Shown: positions 1 to 12,434, numbered from the stretch's first letter. The stretch: 64,000 nt of DNA from Dimorphilus gyrociliatus (GCA_904063045.1 CAJFCJ010000005.1:651167-715166); one strand, 5' to 3'. The notes: generated by a model not told the origin, from the sequence alone. Program-made: numbers and translations.

Positions 1-1315
1 GAGAGAATTTCGAAATTTTTTAGCATTTCGGAAATACAAGTTAACAATTCACCAAATAGGCGAATGAAACAAGCATTCCAAGCTACTAAGTGCGATTCGG
101 CATATCAAATTGACAACCGAATTCAACAGGATAACGGATCTAAAATAAATTCGTTAAACTGAACAATAATTACTATCAATGTTTCGTGGAAACTTTCCTT
201 AGTCGAATCCTTTCAACTCACGAATGAGGGATTCTAAAAGGTTTTTCATTTCAATTCTTGCCAGAAATTTAGTCGGAAGACCCAACAACGAATTGATGAG
301 CTCTTCTCAACCAGACAAGAATATCAACGCCAAATCTTTAAACACGGAGAGTTTATTACGAATTGTCACCAAAGTTCAGTAGTATATTATTAATATACTA
401 CTTTACCAGCTCCAATTCAACTCCCCACGTATATGGCCAAACCAATTTTCAGATGGCGGCCCAAACCCCTATTCATTACCGCACCATGAAATAGCACTGA
501 ATCTAATATATATACAATATAAAAATACATATTATATACAGTATATACTTGCGATGATAATGACAACATTTTTTTACAAAATCCATTATTGTCAAATCGT
601 TTTTTCCAATCAACAACTATCAAACCAAACAGGTAATTGGTCTTGTAATGTGTCGTGTGTGTTTTTTTAATGAAAAGGATAGTTTTGTGTTTGACATATT
701 TGGGATGCTTGATTTTCATTAGTTTTTCGGTATTTAATAAATGGAGCTTTGGTTGTTTTATTTATTTTAATTGATAGTGTTTTTGTTTCTTATTGTGTTT
801 ATGTATTGTGTTGATTGAAGTGATGGAGGTAATGTTTGTGGTGTGTGTTTGTATGATACATTTCGGTGAGACTATAAAAAGTATATATGTTTTTGTATAT
901 GGGTGTGTTGTAGGTTTTTTTGACCTTGACCTAAGGATTTTAATATTATTATTTTTTTTATTTGTAATTTTTTGAAATAGAAATTTTTGATTTGGATTTT
1001 GAAGGATTTTATTTGGATAAATATTTTATTAATAGAATTTTTAGAAGTTCTGCTATGTTATTTCCGTTTTCTTTTGTATTAATATTTTTTTTGTTTGTTG
1101 AATATTTTTTTTACAAATTGTTACATGGTGTTATATAATTTTTTTGGAATTTTTTCATGTAATGTCACTTAATTTCTGTTGCTGGGAAGGTAAGGTTCTC
1201 GTGTATTTTATATTACGGGACGAAGGCGGAAGTTGGCTGTCGGCCATATTTGTTGTTTTCGGAACATAATTTTCTAGTGGCTGTTCGGTGATCTTGTCGT
1301 GGAATGATTTAGACT
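1..1315. other. AT-rich intergenic stretch, no supported gene
   Basis: I see only low-complexity AT-rich sequence and short random ORFs without codon bias or recognisable motifs. The last ~100 bases before the NDFIP start are richer in GC and should hold its promoter and 5' UTR, but I see no clear TATA box. Confidence 0.5.
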
Positions 1316-2398
1316 ATGTCGAATTCAACCAGATATTCTGTTGTAAGTATGCGAATGTTGTAGTTTAAGAGGCTGGGATTGTAGATGACTTTCCTATAAA
1401 TTAAATGTTCCGTCCATATTGTCTAATTGTTATATGATATATTATTATGATATTATGATAAAGGATATATTGATATAGTTTTTGAATTTTGTTTATTTCG
1501 GAAGTAAAATTTTATTTTTAGGCTGGCAGTTCGTTTGATTAGTGCTAAGGTGTAATTAAATGATAAAGTAAACAAAGAATAAGAGAATACACGAATTTCG
1601 AGGCTGAATTATTTGATTATTGCTTTTTGTTTTGAAGGTTAGAAACGGTGAATCCAGTCCGGCAGAAGCGGTTGATTCTTTTACGGAAGTAAATCCTCCA
1701 GATTATAATGAAGTTGTACCGGGCGACGAAGAAGAGCTTAGAAAAATGCAAAATGGTGCGTTGCCCAACTATTCAATTGCGACGGATTTGCCAACTTACG
1801 AAGAGGCAGAGAGAACGAAATTATTAGAAGAAACCCATAGACCTGATTTTGCAGAAGGGAGTCTGATATTGAATAGTGAGGGAAATTCGAGTGATTTGGC
1901 GTACGAGGCGGAAGTTGGAAATGACGGAGGTTTCCTTGTTTGTTTCCTCAGTTAGTATATTGCCAACATATTTTGTTACTGAATATTAAAGTATATTGAA
2001 AAAATCCTTTACAGTTTCGTTTTTATTCAATTGCATTGGACTGTTATTTTCGGTTTGTATAAGCCATACCATAGCCGGCAGAAGTGGAGCATTGGCAGGT
2101 TGGTAAAAAACTCTGTTGCCGAAATGTTTATTAGATAATTATGTTTATATAGAATAACCATTTCTGTTTTCTATCAGGTTTTGGTTTGTCGATGATAAAA
2201 TGGGTATTTATCGTCAAGCAAAGAATATGGCATAATCGTTCACATCATCTGATGGGGTTTGAACCGTGGCTTTGGTGGATTTTGGTTATCTTGGGTTTGC
2301 TTTTATTCGGAAGAGGATGTCTGCAGTATGTTATCGCCAAGAAGGAGATGAGAAGAAGAAGAAATCATGGTGAACGTACCTTTTTGTTCGCTTGGTGA
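1316..2398 (+). CDS. NDFIP: NEDD4 family-interacting protein (NDFIP1/2-like), 4 exons
   Basis: Exons by splice signals: 1316-1342, 1638-1950, 2015-2098, 2178-2398. They join in frame to 645 bases, 214 residues. NDFIP proteins are Golgi/endosomal membrane adaptors that recruit and activate NEDD4-family HECT ubiquitin ligases through PY motifs. The cytosolic N-terminus shows PPDY (about residues 29-32), LPNY (51-54) and LPTYEEAE (from 60), the family's WW-domain ligands. Three hydrophobic segments follow: one across the exon 2/3 junction (GFLVCFLISFLFNCIG), the second around CISHTIAGRSGALAGFGLSMIKW, the third WLWWILVILGLLLFGRG. The order and spacing match human NDFIP1, including the conserved TIAGR and FGLS.IKW blocks. 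The start was chosen because the short first exon MSNSTRYSV ends at GTAAGT in the right phase. The exon 2 donor GTTAGT at 1951 restores the expected spacing of the first membrane segment; an earlier GT at 1937 would delete it. Confidence 0.9.
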
Positions 2399-2730
2399 AT
2401 TATTGCGGAACTATGACGAAGAAAACATCCAAATATCGACGCTGTTCAATTGTTATCAAGTAAATAATCTGTGAACGCTATTCGAGGCAGAAACGATTTC
2501 ATTCCAAGCTGATGTAATTGAATAGTTACACTTTAACTCTTTTAACTGAATACAAAATCTAATAAGTAATATACATATGCATATATGTATAGATAAGTAT
2601 ACGTATACGGTTTATAGGTTTATTTCCAGTTCTGTAATAGCATATATACAGCATAGTAAATCCGCAAAAAGTATGGTATCTTTATCTTCATCGTTATAAT
2701 GGCTTATCTGAGTATGTACTTTATTTAACT

Positions 2731-2734
<4 letters not shown>

Positions 2735-2773
<39 letters not shown>
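2735..2773. repeat. (TA)n microsatellite
   Basis: An uninterrupted TA dinucleotide run of about 39 bases, followed by the imperfect palindrome GTATATACTGAATATACAGTATATA. Confidence 0.95.
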
Positions 2774-2776
<3 letters not shown>

Positions 2777-2894
2777 TATATACTGAATATACAGTATATA
2801 TATGTGCATTTCTTAGCTATTTATATAAAATACTGACAGAAATATTTCTGTTTTTTAATTGTTTGTTGTTGGAATGGAACGGTAAAGTTCTCAG

Positions 2895-2895
2895 G

Positions 2896-2942
<47 letters not shown>
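2895..2942. repeat. (TAA)n microsatellite
   Basis: About 16 tandem TAA/ATA units without interruption. Confidence 0.95.
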
Positions 2943-2944
<2 letters not shown>

Positions 2945-5352
2945 TTAACAATAATAATTAAATGATAGAACAACGCAGATTGAGAAGCAGTCAAAGTCGG
3001 TCAGGCATTTGATGGATAGCAGATATCGGAAAGAGATTTACAGCAAGCAGCGCCGCTTTAATAAGGTGCCCAAAAGCTGTAATCCTTGAAAACCTGAGAA
3101 AGATTGTCTTAAGAGGTTGAATTCATTAGTGAAAGGTCTTTTCGTAGAGATATATTTTTAGTTTTCTTTTTGAAACTAAAGCGGAATAACCTAGGTGAGA
3201 TTATTCAATAACGAAGCATAATAATTCTGTTTTAAATTTTCCACTGCCAAATCTCTTCCAGATCTTTTAGCTAGCGATTGAAAAGCGAAAGAAGCCCAAA
3301 GTCTAGACTGTTTGCACTTAAGTGGCCTAGTTTGTGAAAAAAAAGTGTAGATTTTTTCGCGCTTTGCTAAGTTCACTTAGTATAGAAAATGAACGGGCGA
3401 CAGGAAACTGTGTGTTTACTCTTTTATCTTGAGAAAGCTTGTTTACTTATCGCAGTCACAATACTACTTTACTTCCTGTCAAGCAAATTTTTACGAGTAT
3501 CTGCCCGGCGCTAATCTGCCGTTCAGCAAACTTTGTCCCGACAAAAAACTATACTTCCGGTAAACAGCCAGCAAATATTTCTTTGCGCGCACATAATGGA
3601 ATATTTTCATTCTTATCTCTCCTATCAATTTATCAATTTATCGAAAGGGATCTTGAAAGCGATTTCCAAAACCACTTGACAAAAAGTTAGATTATACGTT
3701 GTTAAAAAAACTTGTAGGTTTAAGGAGTGTTAATAAAATGTGCACACATTACAAACAAGACGAGTTCGGAAATGACCAGCATTCGTTACTGATTGATTGA
3801 AAATTGGATTTTGTGTTGAAGGCCATCAACTGGCTAAAAACGACATAGCAGAAGGGCGAGGAGAAGAAGATGATGATTATGAGATGAAGATGACGAGTTG
3901 AAATAATTTTCATTAGCGGAAAGAATTAATGTGATAGTCGCAAACCATTTCATTGGGGCCTGACGACCGTCAATGGGAACCAACGATTTGGCTTCTCCGT
4001 TTACAAGACTGTATTACAACATAGCAAACTCAATTCATGGCTTAATACGAAAAGAAAAAGAGTTTAATAAATAATAACATCTCTGCAGGAATATCATTAA
4101 CACGCGATACAAACAAACAAAAAAGAGAAATATGTACAATCTCGGAGAAAAAAGTGTATATTCCTTCTTCACTTTACAGCCAAAATGGTTACGCTCTTGT
4201 TGGTTTCTTTCAATGTCAAATTTTAATTATTTTGTATGTTCCTTTTATAGATAAAGGTCTACATGTTGCACAGTATTTTGATACTGTCCGCATAAATAAT
4301 TCAGAATCAATAAATGTACACTGTATACAGAAGGGAATACGTATATACAGTAGACATAAACATTCACTCATAAATTCATATTTATATACATATATAATAT
4401 ATACATACATACATACATACCGACATATATATATGTATATAGTTTATTTATTATGTACATAATCTCACTATAAAAAACATGACAAAAAGCGTCTCACGAA
4501 AGAAAAACAAAGATTTTTAAAACTAGACAAACCAAGTAACTAAAAATGAACACTAACATTTTTTTTTTAAATATTGATATGCATTTTATAGACACTAATA
4601 TTATTTACAGTCGACAAACAGATTGCCGCTCGAGACAAACCAGATTAAACTTTCCTGTAAATTTTTAAAATACAGTTTTGTTATGCCATTTGAACGTTAC
4701 TATTTGTTAATAGGTTGACAAATGTTGTTTTGTTTGTTTGTTTGTTTTTATGCCTAACTGATTACAAAGAAAATTGGCCTCACTACCGATCCGGAAACGT
4801 CGTTTAATAATTTTTTTTTAAATGTTTTTCAGTCTATATTAATGGTAGTCTTTTTTTTTGTTTTTTGTCTTACAGAAAAGAAACTCAAGTGGTAAAAAAA
4901 AAGATAGAAACGAAAATCAGACTTGTTTTCAAGTTGCAAACCGCAAATTACATTCGAATAGTTGGTGAGGACAAGAGAAGAGAATCGGTTAGGAATACAT
5001 TAGCGGGTGGGGAAAAGTGTTATTTAAAAAGAAGCTGGCAAATAAATAAGTAAGCTGTAAGGTAAACAACGCTTGTTCAAAGCATCGAGGTGAGGGGAGG
5101 CGGGTGAGCGAGGAGCGGAAGGGCCAGAGCAGCGTAGTGGAGAAAAAACATGCAAAAGGAAAGTAGGGTTGGGGAGAGGGAGAAAGCGAGAAAAGTATTA
5201 CCGACAAGAGACGTATACAATGGACATGTAATAAATAACCTGCAGTATAGGCAAAGAGAGGAAAGAGGAACGGTAGAATTATTAAATATTTTTTGAACGC
5301 CATTCAGACGTTGCTGGATCGGATAAGGTGTTGCTGAGAGGTGATCACATAG

Positions 5353-6070
5353 TCATGAAAACAGACATTCAGAATCTGAATGCTGTTCTTGCTGTTGGCA
5401 TCGACAAGCCCCTTTTCTAGACGCTCTATCGTACATACAATCACACACCCTAACAGCCCCTTTAAGAGGCGGATAACAGATCAAGCAAGGTAGGCAGGGT
5501 AATAAACCAAATAGGATTGCCCACCTTTTCAGGCAATGCGGCTTTTCAACACACGCGCAAGGACTGTCCCATGCAGTATCGTCGTATTCATCATTTTCTA
5601 AATCCGAACAATGATAGAAACACGTCCGCACGCAGCACATACAAGTTAGAGCGTCTATTAGACGTCTTGCAGTCTTTAATTTTCTTGGAGTCTGGCATTG
5701 AGGGCATCTACATTTCCGACATCGTTCACAGGCGATTTTAATGTCTTTGAATGGTGCGGGTGGCAACCGATTCAAGTCCGGCCTTATGGCCGGTTCTAAA
5801 TTTGGCAATTTAGATTTTTTATCCTTCGTTAATGCATAATCCTTGGGCGGAACTGGTGGAACCGGAAGTGACGTAGGAACTGGATAATCCACATAGTTGT
5901 TATCCCTAGCTCGTCTCATAGGCGATTCGAGAGCACTGAAGGAAGCCGTTCTTGATCTCGGCGGTACTGGTGGTGGACTTTCGTAATCCATCGGATTATC
6001 GGGATTAATTTGGAGTAGGGGTTCGGCTAGTCTGGCTGCAGCTTGGGGGGAGATACGCGCTAGGGATCTT
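5353..6070 (-). CDS. SPRY: Sprouty-family RTK signalling inhibitor (5' end uncertain)
   Basis: Sprouty proteins are membrane-associated feedback inhibitors of FGF/EGF receptor-Ras-ERK signalling. The first clear ATG is at 5991, giving 212 residues. The cysteine-rich Spry domain starts at about residue 88 (CERCRKCRCPQC) and includes the family blocks CMCCVRTCFYHCS, DSPCACVEKPHCLKRW, LPCLPCLICYPPLKG, CDCMYDRA and GACRCQ. The N-terminal part is proline-rich (PPPVPPRSR, PVPPVPPKDY). NNYVDYP at about residues 31-37 resembles the Cbl-binding tyrosine motif NEYTEGP of vertebrate Sproutys, with Val instead of Thr. The frame stays open upstream of the ATG to a splice acceptor (AAACAG) just above 6070 and reads plausibly as protein (SLARISPQAAARLAEPLLQ), so an upstream exon probably exists; the ATG at 5991 is then internal. 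No EVH1 domain is seen, so Sprouty is preferred over Spred. Confidence 0.88.
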
Positions 6071-9000
6071 CTGTTTTATGTAGGGGATAGAGAGAAATTA
6101 TAATAAACACTGCATATCTAGATTAGAAATAGTCTCTTAAAAAAAGAAAAGAATGATTTGAATGAATGAATGGGTGAGTGAGTGAGTGAATGGGTCAATG
6201 AAGGAATGAATGAATGAATGAATGAATAAATAAATAACTGAAATGATAGACAGAGGGAAGAGTTGAGGAAAGAGTTTAAATATCGAATTTGTACAGATTT
6301 TTACACTTTCAGAATAGGTCATTTAAAGTTCTATTCCTGTTTTTTAGGTAAGTAAGCCGTTTTTGAAGAACATTTTAAAAGAGTTTGCTCAGTGGTTTAG
6401 ATAATAAGAATATAAAAACTAGCTGATAGGATACAGACTGCAACAGCATGTCTATTAGTGTATATAACTGTATAACTATCCCTTGAGCAAGTTCCTACAG
6501 ATGAGTGTATACTCGATGTTCAAGTATAGAAACACACACACACACACACATCGTATGTCTTATGATATATTTTCGTCTATTACACTAAATATTGACGATG
6601 TCTGTCGCCGTTGGTTGAGGAATAGTTACCTTTACCGCAACATTATTTCGTCCTATCCTGAATTCACGATTAAATAGATAAATAAATATCCAAATAAACA
6701 TTGCAAATGCACAGTTCGTGTACAAATAAAACTCGACTGATTATGCTTTATTTGGAGGTGAGATTATGTGATATTACATCTTCAAATCGATGATAAGAGT
6801 CGAAAGGCGACAGCGAGAGACAGAGAGTTAGACATAGCGAATGTTACTATTATGAATATTTATTTGTCAAAACGTTTAAGCGATCAACATGTAATCTTAT
6901 CAATGTTTTTTGCTTTTTATAGGAAAAAAGTATGTTGACTCTTCTTTCCATTTGTAAGTCTAATCATTAGGATTACGTAACGGTAAGCCTCTAGAGATAT
7001 TCTATTTATGGGAAATCAATCGCCATCTTACTCGCATTAATTTTCTCTCAATCTCCTAGCCCTCCCTACTCTATTAAAGCGTGTATTTTCGCTGAAATTC
7101 GCTGCTTCGTTATCATAGTACAAGATAATTATTCGACTCCTGCACGAATATCGGCTAAGATAGTATATGTAGCGTTAACTTCACCTCCCATAAATCATAC
7201 TACAACACTACTCGCAGTAATGATAATTCATTAACAAGTTTTAGAGATCACGCTATTTCACGATATTATCATATACAGTTGGTCAAAGCGCTTAATTACT
7301 AATCGGCCCTTGTCATTCTAAATAAATGTCACTATTAGTATTTGATTTTTCATTTTAATAAGAGAAAAACGGCTATAAAAACATCCATATACATTCTATA
7401 ACAAGAGAAACTAGAAGAAAGTAGCAGTGTTAATTCATATTATCAAAGTCAACTTACGCTTTTTCGATAATCAGGTCATTCTCGGGGCTAGCAAAACGTT
7501 AATCCAACACTTAAGGTCTTAATGAATCCTCTAGTCAAACTCTAATTCTCTAATTAGCTCAATTAGACGAAAATCGGCCGTTATTTCGTAGATTAACGAC
7601 TGGAAATTTGCGATATCGCGACGAGTTTATTCAGTTTCGTATAGGAGTGTCCGCATTAAACGAGAATAAGTGTAGTTTTTAGTTGATACTCTATTTCCAG
7701 CGCTGATCCTTTAGCGCTACTTCGGTAATTGGTGTTTATCCCTTAACGTTTTATAAATGACCAGCTTCGTTAATGAGTGAACGTTTATTGTTAATGACGA
7801 AAGTCGAAACACCTACGAATCACGTGGTTTTTTTGCACGTGATCAATCTTAACCAATAGCCACCCGGCTTCCCAACTCTTCATTCATGAATGAAGTGTGG
7901 GAGACGCCGTAAAAAGTGGGTGAATAAGTTATATACATACGCAATTCAATGTGCAAAAATGTTGTAATAATTTAATATTGAATGATAAAATTGATAGAGG
8001 AAGTTTTTTTTTTCAATAAAAACAATGTAATTAGGTCAACGTGTTTTTTTTATGAATGGACAGAGGACGTCAAACAACATGTGATTGATAGAGAGCAAAA
8101 TAATAAACGATTTCGCTATGTAATAAGTATAAATGATTCCAATATAATATTGGGTATGTTCAACCTAGAATTTTGGGTGTGACATTCACGATAAGAGAAT
8201 AGAAAAATGATTTGTAAGGAAAGCGATAATGGAACGAAATAAAGTTACCTGCTGTACTTCTTTCTTTTTGAAAAATTAGCTTTATCCGATCGTCGTGGAA
8301 ATATTGGTGAATTGGACATATTTTTTTAATCCTCGTAAAATTAGAATCGACATCGACGGAAATCGCGATTGAACTGAGTGTAGTTGAAGACGGAAGTAAC
8401 CTGTTCAACTTCCCGCCAAAATTTTTAACTGGTGCCGTTTCCCTTATATTCATAAACTGCTATTTTGTAGACAAGATGCGTAACCCATGGCTGGTTTCTA
8501 TTCCGCAATATCTTTGACTGGTTCCAAACCGAAAAAAGACGGGAACAGGCGACATTGTTAAAGGGCAAATAAACACGTGCCAAAAATATATTGAACATAT
8601 TTATACCCCCACAATAGGTAAGGGAGTTCTTTCCTTTATTTAAAAAGGAAAACCGCTCTAAAATGTATCCTTTTTTATTGTTGAATTAGTCTCCACCTAC
8701 CAATATATACCAATACGTCAGTGGTATATTCAATAGCTCTTCATACTTGAGCTTATATTGCTTACATTAATTTCATTACTCCCACATTACCAAACACATG
8801 TTACTCTCTATAAACTAAACGCTTTGAAGTAATTATGAATATATATTTAATGTATATGTTAGTATAAATGTACTTTTTGTTGTTTTGTCTTCTATTGATG
8901 TATACTACTGCGTAGGAAAATAACAATTTATGTGTGTATGTATGTATGTTGTAATGATGTTTGCGTTTTTTGGCCATAAATGTATTGGAAACAAGATGCA

Positions 9001-9726
9001 GCTGTTCAGAGGCGGAAGTAGAGTTCATGGACCGCCCCATCGGGTCGAAAGTGTCACGGATGCGATTATTGTTCCGACCATTTCCGGTTTCCTGTTTGAA
9101 TGGGCAGCTGTATGTTGTTATCTATGGAACACAAATACTCTAATTTGTAGTCCATTCGCCGATCTGTAATGAAAATCTTTTGAAGAGTTGACTATCAAGA
9201 TTCTCGTTTATACCGATTAGGCGAACGGTGTAGTTTTCCGTAGAATCGATCTATTTCCCTTTATCAACGACCGATAATCCTTAGATCAATTTACTACTAT
9301 GATCATTCATTCATACGTATAATCGATATTTTTTTTTGTTTACTATTTAATTACAAATGCGTGAATAATGGGAAAAAAAATGAATGAACTCATATGATGA
9401 TTGTAGGTCTGTATAAATCGTATAATGAATTGGATTTAAAGCGTAAAAAATTGCTACGCCAATAGAAAATGTCGATTGAATAAAAGTGTATGGGAAATAG
9501 CGTGGTCCCAATTCATGAAATTGTATAAGATAGATTTTTTTGCGCAGCTCTACATTTGCTCCATTTTCATTTCAGGTAAATCTTTAGTATTAAAGTTCAG
9601 TAGTGTAGCATTGGTAAAGTAAATAATTTCGTATCAGTTCATATCGCATCCGATCTAGATAGTTTGTCTGTTTAAAGGAGAAAAAAAATGTTATATAATT
9701 CATTTCGTAGATAAATATGTAATACT
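6071..9726. other. Upstream of Sprouty; no supported gene
   Basis: Contains a degenerate GAAT/GAGT tetranucleotide repeat (6148-6236) and a short (AC)n (about 6534-6550). A GC-richer patch at about 8995-9110 is open on both strands but has no recognisable domain. Sprouty 5' exons may lie here; I could not place them. Confidence 0.4.
6148..6236. repeat. Degenerate GAAT/GAGT tetranucleotide repeat
   Basis: Runs of GAATGAAT, then GAGTGAGT, then GAATGAAT and AATAAATAA, with single-base variation between blocks. Confidence 0.9.
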
Positions 9727-9732
9727 TTTATT
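9727..9732 (-). terminator. Poly(A) signal AATAAA of the cysteine-rich surface-protein gene
   Basis: TTTATT on the plus strand reads AATAAA on the minus strand, about 145 bases downstream of the stop codon at 9876. Position and motif fit a polyadenylation signal. Confidence 0.5.
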
Positions 9733-9875
9733 GAGAGAGCAATAAATAATGATATAAAAAAATATATTGTTTAAACGCTTATCTAAACTGATGAACGACT
9801 TGATAATCTTGAACGAGATACTTTTTTTTTTACTGGTTTCTTCTTTTCAATTTTGGGAAGGCGTAATGAACGCCC

Positions 9876-10778
9876 TCAGACTAGGTTCAATAAAGAAAGG
9901 AAAAAGAGGATTAAAGGCCAATGGGGTAGGTTTTTAAATGCCCAACTCTTGTAATTTGAATCATTTACTTCCAATACTGTTTTCGCTATGCAAATGCCAA
10001 AATTTTTGTGAGGACAAATTGAACATTCAGAACCTTTAACGCAAACTCTACTATCGCGTCTTTCCGTATGAACAGTACAACTGCCATTCACGGCAGAAAG
10101 TTTAGCCTTCCTATGCACACACTTTCCTATAGATCTAAGAAATATTGTTTGATTTTTGCAGTGGCATTCGTCGAAGAGGCAAACCATATTTCTTAAGCAG
10201 TGGCTATCTCCTACGCATTTGCGATGATATTTGCTTTTTTCGCATCGTTTACCATCTGAACTAGGAGCGTACTGATCAAAGCACGAGCAAACTCCATTCT
10301 TACAATAAGACCTGACGTCGGTGCAAAACTTGGTACAGCTTTCATTCGGTAGCGTCTCATTTACAGCAATACAATGAATTGAATTCCTAACTGGTTTGGC
10401 ATCAGTAAGGCAGTCGCATCTGTTTGTTTTGAAAGAGCATAAGGCGAAATTTCCCGGGCAGATGCCGTATCCTGGTCCGCATTTTTCTCCATAACGTAAA
10501 ACTGTTGATATTACAAGTTTACACAAAGTGAATTATTTCCATCAAAAGTTAAAAGGTAAAATGGAGAGAAAGAAAGAAAAAAAAAAATACAGCTTCGCAT
10601 TGACTATCTCTGCAATAAAGTCATCAAAATGAGAGCTTACTTTTGTAGCACTGATCGGCTCTTTTCTTATAGCCATTTGAACATTTGCATTTGCCAAATT
10701 GGCAGTGATCACTTTTGTGGCAATACATATTCTTGTCCAGCAATTTACATTGTTCGTTGTTTTTGCATAGACGACAAT
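9876..10778 (-). CDS. Cysteine-rich EGF/EB-like extracellular protein, probably GPI-anchored (3' exons only)
   Basis: Two exons are well supported: 10641-10778 and 9876-10501. The donor (AAAA|GTAAGC) leaves one base and the acceptor (CAACAG|TT) supplies two, so they join in frame. The first exon has a C-rich module (DCRLCKNNEQC, then CHKSDHCQFGKCKC, SNGYKKRADQCY), similar in spacing to EB or EGF-like modules. The last exon has three or four further short cysteine modules (CGPGYGICPGNFALC, CTKFCTDVRSYC, CVGDSHC) and several N-glycosylation sites (NET, NES, NQT, NGS). It ends in the hydrophobic stretch LPHWPLILFFLSLLNLV with no charged residues after it, which is how a GPI-anchor signal looks. 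The first exon expects a phase-1 donor upstream. A candidate exon at 11617-11683 has good splice sites but ends in phase 2, so at least one exon is missing or the candidate is wrong. The ligand and role are unknown. Confidence 0.65.
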
Positions 10779-11067
10779 CTGCTAATTTCACAACTGGAAT
10801 ACGATAAAATTATCGTTATCTTCTTTATAATCTAACTACTAACGTATAGTAATAAAAGTAGGATACTGTTAATACATACTGCATATTAAGAGTCCATAAA
10901 ACAGCGTATGGCGATGATTCATTCCGATATTTGTAATAAATACTTTTGATATATTGAGATTATGATCGGGGTTTGTTAAGCCCGAAGAAGTTTATTAATT
11001 TCAGTAGCAACAAATTGCAGTTAGAATTTCCTATCAGCGGCAGAGAGCCAGAGGAAGCAACCAGGAG

Positions 11068-11069
11068 AG

Positions 11070-11106
<37 letters not shown>
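11068..11106. repeat. (GA)n microsatellite
   Basis: A pure GA dinucleotide run about 36 bases long. Confidence 0.95.
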
Positions 11107-11108
<2 letters not shown>

Positions 11109-11241
11109 AAAACAAAGATGAAGATGAAATGGTTAAGTAAGCTGATTACTTTTAGGTTTTATAAACACAACATTTAAGACAAACATTTAGGATTATATAG
11201 CAGGCAGGCTATATAATAGGACTATTCCTTCAATGCACAAT

Positions 11242-11388
11242 CTATCCGTTGGTTTTTGGTTGTCGCTGCAACGCTCTACAATACTCATCACAATCTCTGA
11301 CGGAGCAGTATCGATCAGTACCAACCGGAAGTTTGCACTCACCAAAATGTGTACCGTAGCATGTATTACGTAATCGTTTAAAAAACAT
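11242..11388 (-). CDS. Tiny cysteine-rich ORF, possible peptide exon
   Basis: A 48-codon ORF from ATG (11388) to TAG (11242). After a basic start (MFFKRLRNT) it has five cysteines, spaced C-x7-C-x9-C-x4-C-x3-C, ending in the block DCDEYCRALQRQ. The spacing and the CDEYC...L end faintly recall the first part of macin-type antimicrobial peptides of invertebrates, or another EB-like module of the neighbouring gene. No signal peptide precedes it, an in-frame stop lies just upstream of the ATG, and I see no splice acceptor between that stop and the ORF. It may be a chance ORF. Confidence 0.22.
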   Translation of the reverse strand: MFFKRLRNTCYGTHFGECKLPVGTDRYCSVRDCDEYCRALQRQPKTNG

Positions 11389-11616
11389 GAATTATGTTCA
11401 TATTATGTTAAACGAAGGAAAGATGTGTTGTTTAAATAGAGCACTTGATTGGTAATGGAACAATATGTACATTTTCAGTTTGTCAGTATAACATTGGCGT
11501 GTTTTATAACCGTAAAATTGTTGATCTATTGCCATTGGCGAATTATTTTACTATATATTTTACTATCGTAATTATTTAGCGAAATAAACCTTCTTAGGAA
11601 TGTTTTAGCTACTTAC

Positions 11617-11683
11617 TTTTTACAATCGCTGTTTTCTTCGAAAGAAACTTCCGTACTTCCGATTAGAGTTTCGACGTTTGGAA
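11617..11683 (-). CDS. Candidate internal exon (67 bases)
   Basis: Flanked by an acceptor (GTAACAG) and a consensus donor (GTAAGT). It is open in one frame, coding about 22 residues rich in Ser, Glu and Thr and ending DCK. It may be a 5' exon of the cysteine-rich surface-protein gene, but its outgoing phase does not fit the next supported exon, so the link is unproven. Confidence 0.3.
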
Positions 11684-12434
11684 CTGTTACACACTTTTAT
11701 TTTTCTCTCCTACCCTTTGTAGTATTATACGGAGAATTGATGAAATTTTTAAGTAATCGTCACTGCAAAAAGAGAGGAATATTTTTCAGATTAACGGAAA
11801 GCTCCACTTTGCAACTTATAAACAATAGGGAATACCCCCTATCTCCAACTACGAAAACAAAGAAGTAATGTCAAGGTCGACTGCTGTAAGCACCAATATA
11901 CGTTTGTCAAAAAGTTTATTATCCCTGGTGAAAGATTGAATGGTATTGGAAGCAGAAATTGTATGATGGCAAATTAAGTTTAATTGACTGTATTATTGTA
12001 TTTTTATATATAGGGTATAATAGCGACGCTAATAATGGAAAGGGTAGTTACAATCGCAATGTATTTTATGTCCGTTCAATAACTCATTGCACTTTATCCG
12101 TTCGTCCTTTCTTCGAAATGCGTGGAACGACTACAGATCATGGGAAACATGGAAAAGGATTGCTAACGAATTTATCTATAATTTAGTTAGAAAAAGTATA
12201 ATTTGATTAGAATGAAACACACGGAGGAATAGCCATTTTACAGGTGAAAAAAGAATCGTATGAATTTTTCCACTTCAGTATCGGCTTTTTGTAAAATTTA
12301 TTAATAAAATATTGATAGATTAATGTAAAAAGAATAAAATTGCTGGCTTTATTAGGGTGAATGAATTATTAATTAGCGTAAAAAAATTGTAAACTAGTGC
12401 ATTTCAGTGTGTTGAAACTACAAGCGTTGAAAAC

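Larger units (their letters stand above)
2399..5352. other. Intergenic region between NDFIP and Sprouty
   Basis: Holds a (TA)n tract near 2735-2773, a (TAA)n tract at about 2895-2942 and a short (TACA)n tract near 4404-4420. Short ORFs on both strands lack conserved motifs. The 3' UTRs of the two convergent genes must lie here. Nothing else is supported. Confidence 0.45.
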
